39,014 nt of DNA from a bacterium (GTDB lineage Bacteria; Chloroflexota; Chloroflexia; Chloroflexales; Kallotenuaceae), in the NCBI GenBank assembly GCA_016781525.1, contig JADDQE010000056.1:1-39014 (forward strand), in the 5' to 3' direction. Both the position numbers and the translations under genes were made by a program. Each line of letters opens with the position of its first letter. Position 1 is the stretch's first letter. Below the pieces are notes generated by a model, which had not been told where the DNA came from, did no database searches, and saw nothing but the letters and a program-made list of their open reading frames with translations. Positions 1 through 9,319 of this stretch are shown piece after piece.

Positions 1-6
1 CCCATA

Positions 7-492
7 TTGTCCGTTCTTACGCAGCCCTGGTGCTGGTTTAGTCTGCTGCTGCTGATTGTGCTACTGTTGGTAGCGGCAGCGCTCGTGTCCCGTAGCAGGA
101 GACATGCCGAGCAGATGCGCAACGAGCTACCTGCATTACCCATCAGACGTGAGCGCGCTCACGAGCTGACGGCGTCGGCACCATTCGAAGCGCTCCAGGC
201 GTTGCAGGAACGATTAGCGGAGCTTCAGCGCCACACGCCGTCGGATTCAACCGATGCGCGCTGGCTTCAAAGCTTTCGCAATGACCTGCGCAATGTAATG
301 GATGACCTGTACTGGGAATTGAGTAACGGATCCGCGGCGCAGCACGAAGTCTTGCTGGAACGCCTAGGTTTAGAAGTAGAGCGATTTGAGCGGACGGTGA
401 GCCAGCGCTTGACCGCTACGATCAGCGGGACAACCGACCATGAGACCTTGCGGCGCCAGCTGGAGCAACTGCGGCGTTCGATTAATCGGTAA
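7..492 (+). CDS. membrane-anchored coiled-coil protein, 5' end uncertain
   Basis: Unrecognised protein of about 161 aa. Residues 8-28 form one strongly hydrophobic segment, followed by basic residues (SRSRR), so the rest is probably cytoplasmic. The remainder is rich in Leu, Glu, Arg and Gln with heptad-like spacing, suggesting coiled coil. The TTG at position 7 is the only usable start inside the window. No ribosome binding site is visible and the frame stays open to base 1, so the true start may lie outside. It ends 57 bases before the stop of the opposing membrane protein gene. No function can be assigned. Confidence 0.6.
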   Translation: MSVLTQPWCWFSLLLLIVLLLVAAALVSRSRRHAEQMRNELPALPIRRERAHELTASAPFEALQALQERLAELQRHTPSDSTDARWLQSFRNDLRNVMDDLYWELSNGSAAQHEVLLERLGLEVERFERTVSQRLTATISGTTDHETLRRQLEQLRRSINR

Positions 493-548
493 TCGACCGG
501 AAACAAGCCGAGGGAGGGAATCGGGTTAGCTCGTACCTCCGGAAGGGG

Positions 549-1859
549 TCACCGCGGCAGCTCGTGCTCCACGTGCCCTGGACGGCCGTGCCTCAGCCAC
601 ACCGAAACATGCGTGGGCTGGAGCGTTTCCTGAACAAGCATTACAGTCTCATTTGTCAGCCGCTCCAGATCGGTCTCGTCGCGCAGACGAGCGTTGAAAG
701 CCTGCAGGGTCAGGACGGCATCGTACTTACGCCGATAGAAGCGCCGGTCGATCAGGTTCTGAATCCGGCGGCGCAGCGGCTGGAATAGCGCGGCGATGGC
801 AAGCGTAGAGGCGACGGTGGCCAGCTCGGACTCCGTCCCAACGATCGGCCGCAGCAGTCCTTGCAGCACCACGATGACACCAAGGTATATCAGCGCCAAT
901 GTCGCTGTCAATGTACCGTAGACGAGTGTGCGCCGGATGATAACGTCGATGTCAAAGAGCTGGGAGCGTAGAATCGCGATGCCGATGGAGAGGGGTAGAA
1001 ACTGCATTGGTATATTGATCAGTAAGAGGCCCCAGAGGCGCGCCCAGTTGACGCCGTCGACAGGGACCGGATCAAATCCGAGAGCCGTCAGCGCCGAAAG
1101 ACCGAGGATCCAGAGCGCCATCGCGCCCACCCCAAACAGCACCCATTTCGTCTGTAGTCGTTCGGCGGTCGTCGAAATTCGCAAATAGCGGTAGACCTGT
1201 GCACTAGCGCCGCCGAGCAATATGCTCAACCATGTGGCCCATGCAAGCGCGATATACGCCGCGGAGTCCAGGCTGACGATGGGAGTCACTGCAGTGGCAA
1301 AGTATGTAATGCAAAAGAACAGAATGACGATCCAGTACAGCCGGGGCACAACACGCCCGGATGGAAAAATGCCGAAAAAGAATGCGAGGCTCACAATCCA
1401 CAAGAAGTCAAGCAGCCTGCTCGGCCAAACAAACATTGGTATTTTTTCCGCTAGCACCTGAAGCGGCTCGCCAGCTGTGGCCAACAGGACGAGGAACGAC
1501 GAAATAAAGAGACCCATCCTCGAATCGCCTCTCCGGGCAAAGACCAGGAAGGCCAGTGAGATCGGCATCAGCGCGAATACGACGCGGAAGCCGGCGCGCA
1601 GGAATGCGTATGTTTCCAGTGATACGCCACTCGCAATCAGCTGCACCGCATCGGCTGGTGTTGCGTAGTCGAAGCGCTGGCAGTAATCGACCGATTGGAT
1701 ACAGACGTGCTGCAGCTCGCGGAAATACAGGACGGCACCGCCGCCGTATAGCCCCACAACGAGCAGCGCAAACAGGAGCCAAGCTGCACGTGCCAGCCGG
1801 ATCCAGCCTTTTCGCGTTTGCGCCTCCGCTGATACCCCGGCGGTGGTTCGTAGCTGCAT
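549..1859 (-). CDS. multi-pass membrane protein resembling the sensor half of a histidine kinase
   Basis: About 436 aa. The N-terminal 300 residues carry roughly eight hydrophobic segments. A conserved-looking stretch ([17 protein letters not shown]) follows, then two more hydrophobic segments. The tail holds the sequence [21 protein letters not shown] and ends in a helix of the kind that in larger relatives leads into GAF and kinase domains. Here the protein stops about 60 residues later, so no kinase or output domain is present. An ATG at 1883 is in frame, but the ATG at 1859 has GGAGGG six bases upstream and is preferred. Such membrane modules are common in Chloroflexota and Cyanobacteria signalling proteins; the ligand is unknown. 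Confidence 0.75.
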   Translation of the reverse strand: MQLRTTAGVSAEAQTRKGWIRLARAAWLLFALLVVGLYGGGAVLYFRELQHVCIQSVDYCQRFDYATPADAVQLIASGVSLETYAFLRAGFRVVFALMPISLAFLVFARRGDSRMGLFISSFLVLLATAGEPLQVLAEKIPMFVWPSRLLDFLWIVSLAFFFGIFPSGRVVPRLYWIVILFFCITYFATAVTPIVSLDSAAYIALAWATWLSILLGGASAQVYRYLRISTTAERLQTKWVLFGVGAMALWILGLSALTALGFDPVPVDGVNWARLWGLLLINIPMQFLPLSIGIAILRSQLFDIDVIIRRTLVYGTLTATLALIYLGVIVVLQGLLRPIVGTESELATVASTLAIAALFQPLRRRIQNLIDRRFYRRKYDAVLTLQAFNARLRDETDLERLTNETVMLVQETLQPTHVSVWLRHGRPGHVEHELPR

Positions 1860-2325
1860 CGGTATCCCTCCGCTACCTATCACTCGGTGAGCGCTGAGAG
1901 AGTTTCATGTGGTCTAAGCTACACTACCTGCGTCTCCTCAACGTTACGAGGGGCGTTACGAGCGCATCCGCGGCTGAGGGTACAAAGATATCGCTGATCA
2001 TGCTGCCGCGTGGAGCACTTACGGGAGCTAGCGGTGGATGCTGCGTCCGAAGTGCAGCGCTGACCACGGCGCGTTTATCGATTGTAGCATTACCGTGGGC
2101 AGGCGTGTAGGCGGTATGTCAAGACAAAGCTCGAGCTGAAGAAAGCTGGCTCGCGGACGACGGTGCCGGCATTATCGCCGGCTCTAATCCGAGCAATATC
2201 AGAGGAGCCAGACGATCAGAATGAGATTGGATTCAGCGAGGTGTGAGTGGTCCGGCCTCAGCATCGACAACCAACGCGTCTATTTACCCGTTGGATCGAC
2301 CTTGAGCAACGAGGTGCCTACGATC
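1860..2325. other. gene-poor spacer with a 9-bp direct repeat
   Basis: No convincing gene is seen in 466 bases. The stretch presumably holds the promoter of the membrane protein gene to its left. CGTTACGAG occurs at 1942-1950 and again at 1954-1962, a 12-base period, about 90 bases upstream of that gene's start. A short hairpin (GCCGGC, six-base loop, GCCGGC) lies near 2165-2182 without a T-run. Confidence 0.5.
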
Positions 2326-2757
2326 CTAGCTGTTGACGCGCTGGCAGCCGCGACAAACCCCGAATGCTTCGAGCCAGTGGCCTTCGATGCGAAAGTTGAG
2401 CCGCTCGGCAAGTCCACCCAGCAAGCTCTCGATCTCGCACCCTTGAAAAGCCGTAACCGTGCCACAGCGGCGGCAGACCAGATGATGCTGGTGGCCGGGC
2501 TCGGCAACCACATAGCCGTGCTCGCCTTCCGGGCGGTGTACGAGGCTAAGCCACTGATGGTTGTGGAGCAGCTCGAGGGTGCGATAGACCGTTGCACGCC
2601 CAACATGCAGCCCAGCCTGCTGCAGGTCGACCACCAGCTCCTCGGCCGTAAACGGAACGGCGTAGCGTAAAATATGCTCCAGGATCGCCTTGCGCGGACC
2701 CGTTAGGCGATGGCCTTCATCTGCGAGATGCGCAACAACCCGTTCCGTCCAGCCCAC
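2326..2757 (-). CDS. zur: Fur-family metal-responsive repressor, probably Zur
   Basis: About 143 aa, the usual Fur length. An N-terminal winged helix includes RLTGPRKAILEHIL and the recognition-helix motif GRATVYRTLELL. The C-terminal dimerisation half has HQHHLVCRRCG and ends in CRGC, giving the two CxxC pairs (residues about 95/98 and 135/138) of a structural zinc site. The GTG at 2757 has AGAAGG seven bases upstream and gives the normal family N-terminus; a GTG at 2802 would add 15 atypical residues. It is divergent from a zinc/manganese ABC transporter, which is why Zur is favoured over Fur or PerR. The sensed metal cannot be read from sequence alone. Confidence 0.85.
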   Translation of the reverse strand: MGWTERVVAHLADEGHRLTGPRKAILEHILRYAVPFTAEELVVDLQQAGLHVGRATVYRTLELLHNHQWLSLVHRPEGEHGYVVAEPGHQHHLVCRRCGTVTAFQGCEIESLLGGLAERLNFRIEGHWLEAFGVCRGCQRVNS

Positions 2758-2991
2758 CGTTAAACCTTCTTTGCTAACCAGAAATCCCTTTGATTGTACC
2801 ACGCGACGTCAATGCCCGACTACTTTATGAAAGAATATCTCAATCAGCTGAGGTAGGCCGCGCCATTCTGCACCCTGTACGATATGGAATACGCGCCGGC
2901 GGCATCACAGAGAAAGGGCGTGCTGCCGCCGTCGACGGGACATTGTTAGCCATTCGAGACCGCCCCCATATCACCATTATTTCACGGTTGT

Positions 2992-3020
2992 TTGACGCGG
3001 CTAAGATTGTTCTGTATATT
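2992..3020 (+). promoter_or_regulatory. sigma-70-like promoter of the metal ABC transporter
   Basis: TTGACG (2992-2997) and TATATT (3015-3020) are separated by exactly 17 bases, 36 bases before the ATPase start codon. An imperfect inverted repeat (ATATTG and CAAAATAT, 3016-3037) overlaps the -10 box and initiation region, a plausible but unproven repressor site for the divergent Fur-family protein. Confidence 0.6.
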
Positions 3021-3055
3021 GAAGTGAGACAAAATATCAGAAACACGAATGGTCT

Positions 3056-3859
3056 ATGTCGTCAGTAGCCACAAGTCCCAAATCAGCCGGTCCTGCCTGC
3101 GCCGCAGGGCAACCTGCCGTTCAACTAGCGCACGTAACTGTCGCGTACGGCGCGCGCGTCGTCCTGCAAGATATCACGCTCGAACTCCCATCGGCGCGGA
3201 TCATTGGGTTGATCGGACCTAATGGCGCCGGCAAAACAACATTGCTGAGATCGATTGTCGGGGCGCAGCGCGTGCTCGAGGGCACGGTACGGGTCCTTGG
3301 CGCAGCGGCCGATGCCGTTCGACAGCGTGTAGCGTACGTGCCCCAGCGTCGCGATGTCGACTGGAGCTTTCCCTTGAGCGTGCTAGACGTCGTGCTCATG
3401 GGACGCTACGGCAAATTGGGCCTACTACGGCGACCAAGCAAGCAGGATCGCGAGCTTGCGCTTGACGCCCTGAAGCAGGTTGGATTAGCAAAGCGTCAGG
3501 CATGTCAGATTGGAGAGCTTTCTGGCGGCCAGCAGCAGCGGGTCTTTCTGGCGCGTGCGCTGGTGCAAGACGCCGACCTGATGCTGCTTGACGAGCCATT
3601 TAATGGTATCGATACAACAACCCAGAGCGTCATCTTCGACTTGCTTTGCGAGCAGCGCCAACGCGGCCGGACGGTGCTGCTGTCGACCCACGATCTCCAC
3701 TCGGTTGAACAAAATTGTGACCAGCTGGTTGCGCTCAATCGCAGGATCATCGCGTTTGGGCCAGTCGACCAGGTCTTTACCGCGCCCGTGCTCCAATCCA
3801 CCTTCGGCTCGCAGGTAGCGGTCGTCGGCGACGGGCAAACAGTCGTTACGCGGAATTAG
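3056..3859 (+). CDS. znuC: metal ABC transporter ATP-binding protein (ZnuC/MntB/TroB type)
   Basis: 267 aa. It energises import of Zn2+ or Mn2+ through the two permeases encoded next. Walker A is GPNGAGKT (54-61), the Q loop is YVPQRRDVDW, the signature is LSGGQ (155-159), Walker B is LMLLDE (175-180) and the switch histidine is in STHD (about 212). The segment after the Q loop (SVLDVVLMGRYG) is typical of the Mn/Zn/Fe chelate subfamily. About 25 N-terminal residues precede the ABC fold and are not typical, so the start may be further in. A 96-base gap separates it from the first permease. No substrate-binding protein gene is adjacent. Confidence 0.9.
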   Translation: MSSVATSPKSAGPACAAGQPAVQLAHVTVAYGARVVLQDITLELPSARIIGLIGPNGAGKTTLLRSIVGAQRVLEGTVRVLGAAADAVRQRVAYVPQRRDVDWSFPLSVLDVVLMGRYGKLGLLRRPSKQDRELALDALKQVGLAKRQACQIGELSGGQQQRVFLARALVQDADLMLLDEPFNGIDTTTQSVIFDLLCEQRQRGRTVLLSTHDLHSVEQNCDQLVALNRRIIAFGPVDQVFTAPVLQSTFGSQVAVVGDGQTVVTRN

Positions 3860-3955
3860 AAGCGACGGACGACCGACACAGAGCTGCGCGCAACGAGCCG
3901 AGAACAGAGCACTCGAAGTGCTTCAAGCTGACACCTGAGCCCTAACACCTAACCT

Positions 3956-4810
3956 ATGCCCAACTTGTTCGAGTTACAAACATACCTGGAGCCATTGAGC
4001 CTTAGGCTCGTGCAGCGCGGTCTGCTCGCGGCAATCGTCGTGGCGATTATCTGCGGAGTCATGGGCACATTTGTGGTGGTGCGAGGGCTCGCCTTCCTGG
4101 GGGATGCCCTTGGCCATGCGGTCTTTCCGGGCGTTGTGATCGCGTATCTGCTCAACCTGAATCTGCTGGCCGGTGGGCTCGTCGCCGGGCTGATCACTGC
4201 ACTGGCCATCAGTCTTGTCGGTCGTACCGGCCAAGTACGCGAAAGCACGGCAATCGGCATCTTCTACACGGTGGCGTTCGCGTTCGGCGCGCTGCTCCTC
4301 AGCCGCAGCCGATCCGCACCACGTGCCCTCAGCGAGCTACTCATCGGCAATGTTCTGGCAGTACGACCGGAAGACTTGCAGCTAACGCTGCTGATTGGTG
4401 GCGTCGTACTACTGCTGGTTTGGGCCTTTTATAAGGAGCTCGTGCTCGTCTCGTTCGACCCGCAGCAGGCCGCAGCGCTTGGGCGCAACGTTCCAGTGTT
4501 GAATGGCCTCTTGTTCACCTTGCTCGCACTCACAATCGTCGCTTCACTACAGACGGTGGGGAATGTTCTTGTCGTGGCACTGCTGGTTATTCCCGCCGCA
4601 ACCGCGCGGTTACTCGTCGGGCCGCTACCCGCCGTGATGGGTCTTGCCGCCCTCCTTGGCTCGCTCTGTACCTTCGCCGGGGTCTATATTTCCTACTACG
4701 CCGATATTGCCTCGGGCGGGGCGATTGTGCTTTGTGCCTGCGGCGTTTTCTTCTGTGTCTTGATCGTCCGAAGCGCGCGGCAGCGCTTGCACCTCGGGGT
4801 TGCTGGATGA
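3956..4810 (+). CDS. znuB: metal ABC transporter permease 1 (ZnuB/MntC, ABC-3 family)
   Basis: 284 aa with about eight to nine hydrophobic segments across its length, the fold of ABC-3 (zinc/manganese) permeases. Hallmarks are VVVRGLAFLGDALGHAVFPGVV near the N-terminus, LLIGNVLAV in the middle and the coupling region VSFDPQQAAALG followed by LQTVGNVLVVALLVIPAATARLL (with the family's aromatic or basic positions). The stop overlaps the start of the second permease in ATGA, so the two are translationally coupled. The ATG is preceded by only a weak ribosome binding site. Two different permeases, rather than one homodimer, is the arrangement seen in TroCD- and MntCD-like systems. Confidence 0.9.
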   Translation: MPNLFELQTYLEPLSLRLVQRGLLAAIVVAIICGVMGTFVVVRGLAFLGDALGHAVFPGVVIAYLLNLNLLAGGLVAGLITALAISLVGRTGQVRESTAIGIFYTVAFAFGALLLSRSRSAPRALSELLIGNVLAVRPEDLQLTLLIGGVVLLLVWAFYKELVLVSFDPQQAAALGRNVPVLNGLLFTLLALTIVASLQTVGNVLVVALLVIPAATARLLVGPLPAVMGLAALLGSLCTFAGVYISYYADIASGGAIVLCACGVFFCVLIVRSARQRLHLGVAG

Positions 4811-5691
4811 GCGGGGTATTTGACCCGGTGACTTACCTTCAGCCGCTGCAGCAGCCGTTTATGCTGCGCGGACTTTTGGCGGTTACACTCGTCGGCATCG
4901 TGTGCGCGCTGGTTGGATCGTTTGTGGTGCTGCGCGGGCTGGCCTTTGTCGGTGAAGCGCTGCGTCATGCCTTGTTCGCCGGCGTTGTGATCGCGTTTCT
5001 GATGGGCGGCAGCCTCGTCGGCGGAGCACTGATCTTTGCCTTGTTGGTCGCCTGGCTGCTGGGTGTGCTGGGCAGGCAGCAGGGGATTGGTGAAGACACG
5101 GCGATTGGGGTTCTCTTTTCGGCATCGTTCGCCCTGGGGATCGTGCTGCTGAACGTGGCGCGCACCGGCGCCCGCGATCTCACGACCATCTTGCTGGGCA
5201 ACGTGCTCGGCGTGTCCACGCTCGACCTCGCTGCTACCGGGGCCGTCGTCGTCGTAACACTTGTGGCCGTCGTCGTATGCTTTAAAGAGCTGGTGGTCGT
5301 CGCATTTGATCCCGCGCTGGCGCAGGCTCAGGGTCGTTCGCTCTCGGTGTGGGATGGGCTGCTCTTTGTGCTCATCGCGCTGGCCTTGACGGCCGCCTTC
5401 CAGACAGTCGGAAACCTGCTAGCCCTAGCGCTGCTCCTTGCCCCCGCCACAACCGCGCGACTGCTTACACGCCGGCTGGTGCCGATGATCGGGATGGCAA
5501 TGCTCTTGGCAGTGCTGGCAGGAGTGATTGGCCTCTACATCTCCTACTGGTCCAATGTTCCATCTGGTCCGGCGATTGTACTGTTAAGTGGGGCTGGCTT
5601 CGGCCTCGCACTCCTCTTCGCTCCGCAGCATGGCGTCGTATGGAGCTTCATCCAGCGCCGTCGGCTGCAGCACAGTCGTAACCACTCGTAA
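4807..5691 (+). CDS. znuB: metal ABC transporter permease 2 (ABC-3 family)
   Basis: 294 aa, paralogous to the permease just upstream: it repeats the same landmarks (VVLRGLAFVGEALRHALFAGVV, LLGNVLGV, VAFDPALAQAQG, FQTVGNLLALALLLAPATTARLL). An in-frame ATG at 4732 exists inside the upstream gene. The start at 4807 is chosen because it overlaps the preceding stop as ATGA and gives the normal N-terminus. The pair probably forms a heterodimeric channel. The operon seems to end here, as the next gene has its own ribosome binding site 130 bases away and a different function. Confidence 0.88.
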   Translation: MSGVFDPVTYLQPLQQPFMLRGLLAVTLVGIVCALVGSFVVLRGLAFVGEALRHALFAGVVIAFLMGGSLVGGALIFALLVAWLLGVLGRQQGIGEDTAIGVLFSASFALGIVLLNVARTGARDLTTILLGNVLGVSTLDLAATGAVVVVTLVAVVVCFKELVVVAFDPALAQAQGRSLSVWDGLLFVLIALALTAAFQTVGNLLALALLLAPATTARLLTRRLVPMIGMAMLLAVLAGVIGLYISYWSNVPSGPAIVLLSGAGFGLALLFAPQHGVVWSFIQRRRLQHSRNHS

Positions 5692-5824
5692 CACAGACCG
5701 CGCAAGTCGTAGCGGATAACAGCTGAGCGCTGCTCCACCGCGCGAGCTGCCCACCCGGACCCCGGCCTTCAATCGGCTCATGCTACAATACGTGTAAACG
5801 TAGCCTGCCTGATCGGAGCAATGC

Positions 5825-6598
5825 ATGACGAATGGCAGCACCGAGCCATTAATTGTTGCCCAGAACCTTCGTAAAGCCTTTAACCAGCATATCGCGGTCA
5901 CAGGCGTGGACCTGGCGGTACACGGAGGAGAAATCTTTGGGTTTCTCGGGCCGAATGGGGCAGGTAAGACCACGACAATCAAGATGTTGATCGGTTTGCT
6001 GCGACCAACCAGCGGCAGCGCCTATATCGGCGGTTACGATATCCACGCCAATCCTATTCAGGCAAAGGCCCTCCTCGGATATGTGCCGGACGAGCCAGCC
6101 TTGCCCGATAAGCTGACAGCACGCGAATTCCTGCAATTCATCGGCGGACTTTATCGTGTTCCCGCTGAGCAGGTCGAGCGGCGGGGAGCCGAGCTCTTTA
6201 AGCTCTTCGACCTTCAAAGCCAGGCAAACGAGCTGGTCGGCGGCTTTTCGCATGGCATGCGTCAGAAGGTAGCCCTAGCTGGAGCGCTCTTGCACGATCC
6301 GCCTGTCTTGTTTCTGGACGAGCCAACCGTTGGCCTCGACCCCCGCAGCGCGCGGCTGATCAAAGACATCCTGCGCCAGCTCGCCGCACGAGGAACGGCG
6401 GTATTCTTGACGACGCATATTTTGGAGATTGCCGAGCGCCTGTGCGATCGGGTCGCCATCATTGCGCGAGGGCAAGTGATCGCGGCGGGCACGCTCAATG
6501 AGCTGCGCCAGGGCAGCAGCGGTGCATCGCTCGAAGATATCTTCTTATCGTTGACAGGTGGCGCCGAGTACGCCGAGATTGCAGACGTGCTAGCGTAG
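5825..6598 (+). CDS. ABC-2-type exporter ATP-binding protein
   Basis: 257 aa. Walker A GPNGAGKT (42-49), a signature of the degenerate DrrA/CcmA kind (FSHGMRQK, 141-148), Walker B VLFLDEPT (161-168) and a switch histidine in TTHILE. The Q-loop glutamine is replaced in GYVPDEP, as is usual in this exporter subfamily. GGAG lies about seven bases before the ATG at 5825. It is followed after about 40 bases by a large membrane protein, its likely partner, so the pair probably forms an efflux or membrane-remodelling transporter. Substrate is unknown. Confidence 0.87.
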   Translation: MTNGSTEPLIVAQNLRKAFNQHIAVTGVDLAVHGGEIFGFLGPNGAGKTTTIKMLIGLLRPTSGSAYIGGYDIHANPIQAKALLGYVPDEPALPDKLTAREFLQFIGGLYRVPAEQVERRGAELFKLFDLQSQANELVGGFSHGMRQKVALAGALLHDPPVLFLDEPTVGLDPRSARLIKDILRQLAARGTAVFLTTHILEIAERLCDRVAIIARGQVIAAGTLNELRQGSSGASLEDIFLSLTGGAEYAEIADVLA

Positions 6599-6640
6599 TG
6601 GTAACCCAGCATAGGTGACAGGTCGCGTGCCCAGATCACG

Positions 6641-8386
6641 GTGCTCGACCTCCACCGGACTGATCGGAAGATAAGAGCCAGATTGGTGAAGAGAGCAACT
6701 CCGTCAATTATCAGCGGGACGTGGACGATCCTCCGGGCGCGTTGGCACGTGGCGCGCAATACCTTCTGGCGTGGAAAGCTCATTCGCAAAATCCTGACTG
6801 TACTGCTGGCGCTCCTCATGGCCGGCATCTCCTACGGCCTGTACCGCCTGAGCGGATTTTTCGTTCGAGGCCTGCAGCGCCTCGCGGAGCGGGATGCGAA
6901 CCGGGACCTCATTGACCAGCTGGGTAGCCTCGACCGCATTTTCGCAGCCGTGCCCAGTCTGGCACTGGCGACGTTCGCGTTACCGATGCTGCTGAGCAGC
7001 GTCTCATTCGCCCTCTCGACCCTATACCTGGCGCGCGACATCGAGGCGCTCCTCGTGACGCCGGTTCCCGTTCGCTCGGTATTCCTTGGCCGCTTTCTCG
7101 AAGGCCTAGTGCCAACGTACCTAATCCTATTCTTACTCCTAGCACCCGCGCTCGTCGGCTATGGTCGGGCGCTTGGCTATGGCGTCGGCTTCTTTGTCAC
7201 GCTCATCCTGGTCCTGTTACTGCTGCCAATGCTGCCGCTAAGTCTTGGGACGTTTTTGACGATGCTGCTTGTGCGTGTTATACCGGCGCGACGACTACGT
7301 GATGTGTTGACCGTGATTGGCGGCCTCTTCGGCCTCGTCGTGTATATCGGCTCGCAGTCGCTTGGGCGTGCGGCGCGGAACATTGTGACACCAACTATGG
7401 CTGAGCAGCTCCTGCGCTTCGACCTACCCATGCTGCCAACCTCTTGGGGTGGTCGTTTCCTTATCGCGGCGGGCCGGGGTGAGATCGCGACCATGGCATT
7501 CTATGGGGCCCTCTATCTGCTCGCGACACTGGGATTATTCGTCGTTTGTATCGTGCTCGCCGAACGGCTCTACTACATCGGTATGCTCAACATGGCCGGG
7601 ACCCGGGGGGGCCGCGTGCGCCAGCGAGGAGTACGAAGTGCCGTGCGCGAGCCATGGCTGCGCGGCCCGATCGCTGCGATTGTCCGCAAGGACCTCCAGA
7701 TTCTTCCGCGAGACCTCCAGCAGCTCTCACAGCTGCTCTTTCCGCTCGCAATCACCGCCTTTTGGATTTGGCGGCTGCTCACGGACAGTGAGCTTGACAG
7801 CAGCCGGTTGCGGTCGGCCCAGCCATTCGTGGACTATGGTCTTGTCGCCACGGGCATCTTCGTCTGCGTCCTGATCTCGCACCACCTCGGTCTTACCAGT
7901 TTGAGCCGTGAAGGCAAGAGCTACTGGATATTGCACCTCGCGCCGATCGATCCGTGGACAACGCTCGCCGCCAAGCTTGTCGTAGCTTGGCTGCCATTTG
8001 GCATTGTCGGCACGGCATTTGTTGCCTTGATCGGCATCCTGCAGCGGCCGTCGGCTGCCCAGCTCCTGCAGGATTGGCTGCTCTTTCTGCTGACAGGCGT
8101 TGGCGTGGCAAGCATCACCACTGGCTTTGGCGCAGCGTTTCCACGCTTGGATTGGGAGCAACCAAAACAGATGGCGAGCGCCCGGGCTGGCTGCCTCGGA
8201 CCATTGGCGTACTTCCTTTATACCGGGCTAATGGTTGGTCTGATCGCCGGGGCTAGCTTCGTCGCCGGGCGCTTTGGAAACTGGGTGTACGCGGCAGCCT
8301 GGGCAGGAGCACTCCTGGTAACGGCGCTGGCGCTGTTGTTACCACTTATGCTTGGAGTGAGCCGCCTCAGACGATTGGATATCTAG
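6641..8386 (+). CDS. large ABC exporter membrane subunit (putative ABC_tran_2-like)
   Basis: 581 aa. Twelve or so hydrophobic segments are spread over two halves, with a central cytoplasmic loop (about residues 325-360, LRGPIAAIVRKDLQILPRD) like that of large ABC-2-type exporters. The motif ARDIEALLVTPVPVRSVFLGRF near residue 130 is typical of these proteins. It directly follows its ATPase. The GTG at 6641 is the longest start; TTG/GTG at 6683/6686 would trim about 15 residues and sits behind GGAAG, so the start is uncertain. About 75 bases after its stop the chromosome is interrupted by the inverted repeat of a mobile element. Confidence 0.82.
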   Translation: MLDLHRTDRKIRARLVKRATPSIISGTWTILRARWHVARNTFWRGKLIRKILTVLLALLMAGISYGLYRLSGFFVRGLQRLAERDANRDLIDQLGSLDRIFAAVPSLALATFALPMLLSSVSFALSTLYLARDIEALLVTPVPVRSVFLGRFLEGLVPTYLILFLLLAPALVGYGRALGYGVGFFVTLILVLLLLPMLPLSLGTFLTMLLVRVIPARRLRDVLTVIGGLFGLVVYIGSQSLGRAARNIVTPTMAEQLLRFDLPMLPTSWGGRFLIAAGRGEIATMAFYGALYLLATLGLFVVCIVLAERLYYIGMLNMAGTRGGRVRQRGVRSAVREPWLRGPIAAIVRKDLQILPRDLQQLSQLLFPLAITAFWIWRLLTDSELDSSRLRSAQPFVDYGLVATGIFVCVLISHHLGLTSLSREGKSYWILHLAPIDPWTTLAAKLVVAWLPFGIVGTAFVALIGILQRPSAAQLLQDWLLFLLTGVGVASITTGFGAAFPRLDWEQPKQMASARAGCLGPLAYFLYTGLMVGLIAGASFVAGRFGNWVYAAAWAGALLVTALALLLPLMLGVSRLRRLDI

Positions 8387-8463
8387 GGAGAGGCATTAGA
8401 CCCACTTGTGCGTTACCGGTTCTGCCGAACAGGTCCACGTCTCGCTCGGCAGCCCGGCCAGGA

Positions 8464-8481
8464 TATAGAGGCTGTATAAAT
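8464..8481 (+). repeat. left inverted repeat of the IS element (with TATA)
   Basis: TATAGAGGCTGTATAAAT. It is the exact reverse complement of 10754-10771. The outer TATA is either a target duplication or part of the repeat; being self-complementary, it cannot be assigned from one copy. Confidence 0.9.
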
Positions 8482-8489
8482 AAAACACC

Positions 8490-9319
8490 TCACAGCACTG
8501 AATTCGCCAATCTTCCCAGCATTAACCGAATGGAAGCGAGATACATATCACTTTCACTCGACTCAGTCGTTCGTTCATACTCCTTGCTCAGGATGCGACT
8601 CCAATTCAGCCATCCAAAGGTGCGTTCTATTTTCCAGCGTTGCGGCTGGACGACATATTCGCGTTGTCCTGCAGGGAGCTGCACGATATCGACCATGACT
8701 CCAAACCAGCGCTTGGCAAATTTGACAAGCCAGCGTTTGTAGCCCTGGTCCACAAGGACGGTACGGAGTCGTAGAAATCGCCCTTCGGTTTCGTGGAAAA
8801 TGTATTCAGCGCCATCACTATCCGCGATAGAGGCGGCAGAGACGACCACAAAAAGAATGAGTCCGAGTGTATCGGTTAGGAGATGGTGCTTGCGACCTTT
8901 CACATGTTTGGCTGGGTTGAAGCCTTTCTCACCACCCATTTCTGTTGTTTGAATACTTTGACTATCAATACTACCAACGGTTGGTTCTGGATCACGACCT
9001 GCCTTGCTGCGGACTTCTCGACGTAACAGCGTGTTGATGCGGTCGAAGGTGCATCATTCCACCATCTTCGATAGTAATACCAGACGTGATACCAGGCTGG
9101 AAAATCGCTCGGTAGCATTCGCCATTGACACCCGGTTCTGACTCGATAGAAGATGGCGTTCAGTACTTCGCGGATGTCAACCGTTCGCTTCTTGCCTGAC
9201 CCGCTCTTTTGTGCGACGTACCGTGCAATCAGCGCAAATTCCCTGTCATTCAGATCGCTTGCGTAGCGTTTAGTCGCGTCTGGTGTGGCAGACCCGGTGT
9301 AGTGGCGGCTGGTCATCAC
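8490..9319 (-). pseudogene. IS5-family (IS427-like) transposase, frameshifted
   Basis: The N-terminal part (reading from 9319 or the ATG at 9316, behind GGGAGG) has the family's DUF4096-like domain, with LNDREFALI, REVLNAIFYRVRTGCQWRMLP and YYYRRWWND. After WWND the expected continuation TFDRINTLLRREVRS and the first catalytic aspartate (GSIDSQSIQTTE) lie in the -1 frame. That frame then runs through VKGRKHHLLTDTLG, the second aspartate (VLVDQGYK) and the glutamate region (WKIERTFGWLNW) to 8490. One missing base near 9052-9056 explains it. No slippery heptamer is seen there, so a mutation is more likely than programmed frameshifting. Without it the element should be immobile unless helped in trans. 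Confidence 0.85.

Noticed and set aside
1907-2110. 67-codon open frame in the left spacer
   Set aside because: No ribosome binding site and no protein-like pattern.
2221-2670. 149-codon open frame opposite the Fur-family gene
   Set aside because: The opposite strand has the winged helix and CxxC pairs, so this one is a shadow.
9000-9065. Programmed -1 frameshift producing the transposase
   Set aside because: No A- or slippery heptamer at the frame break; a one-base loss gives the exact expected residue (Gly), so mutation is preferred.
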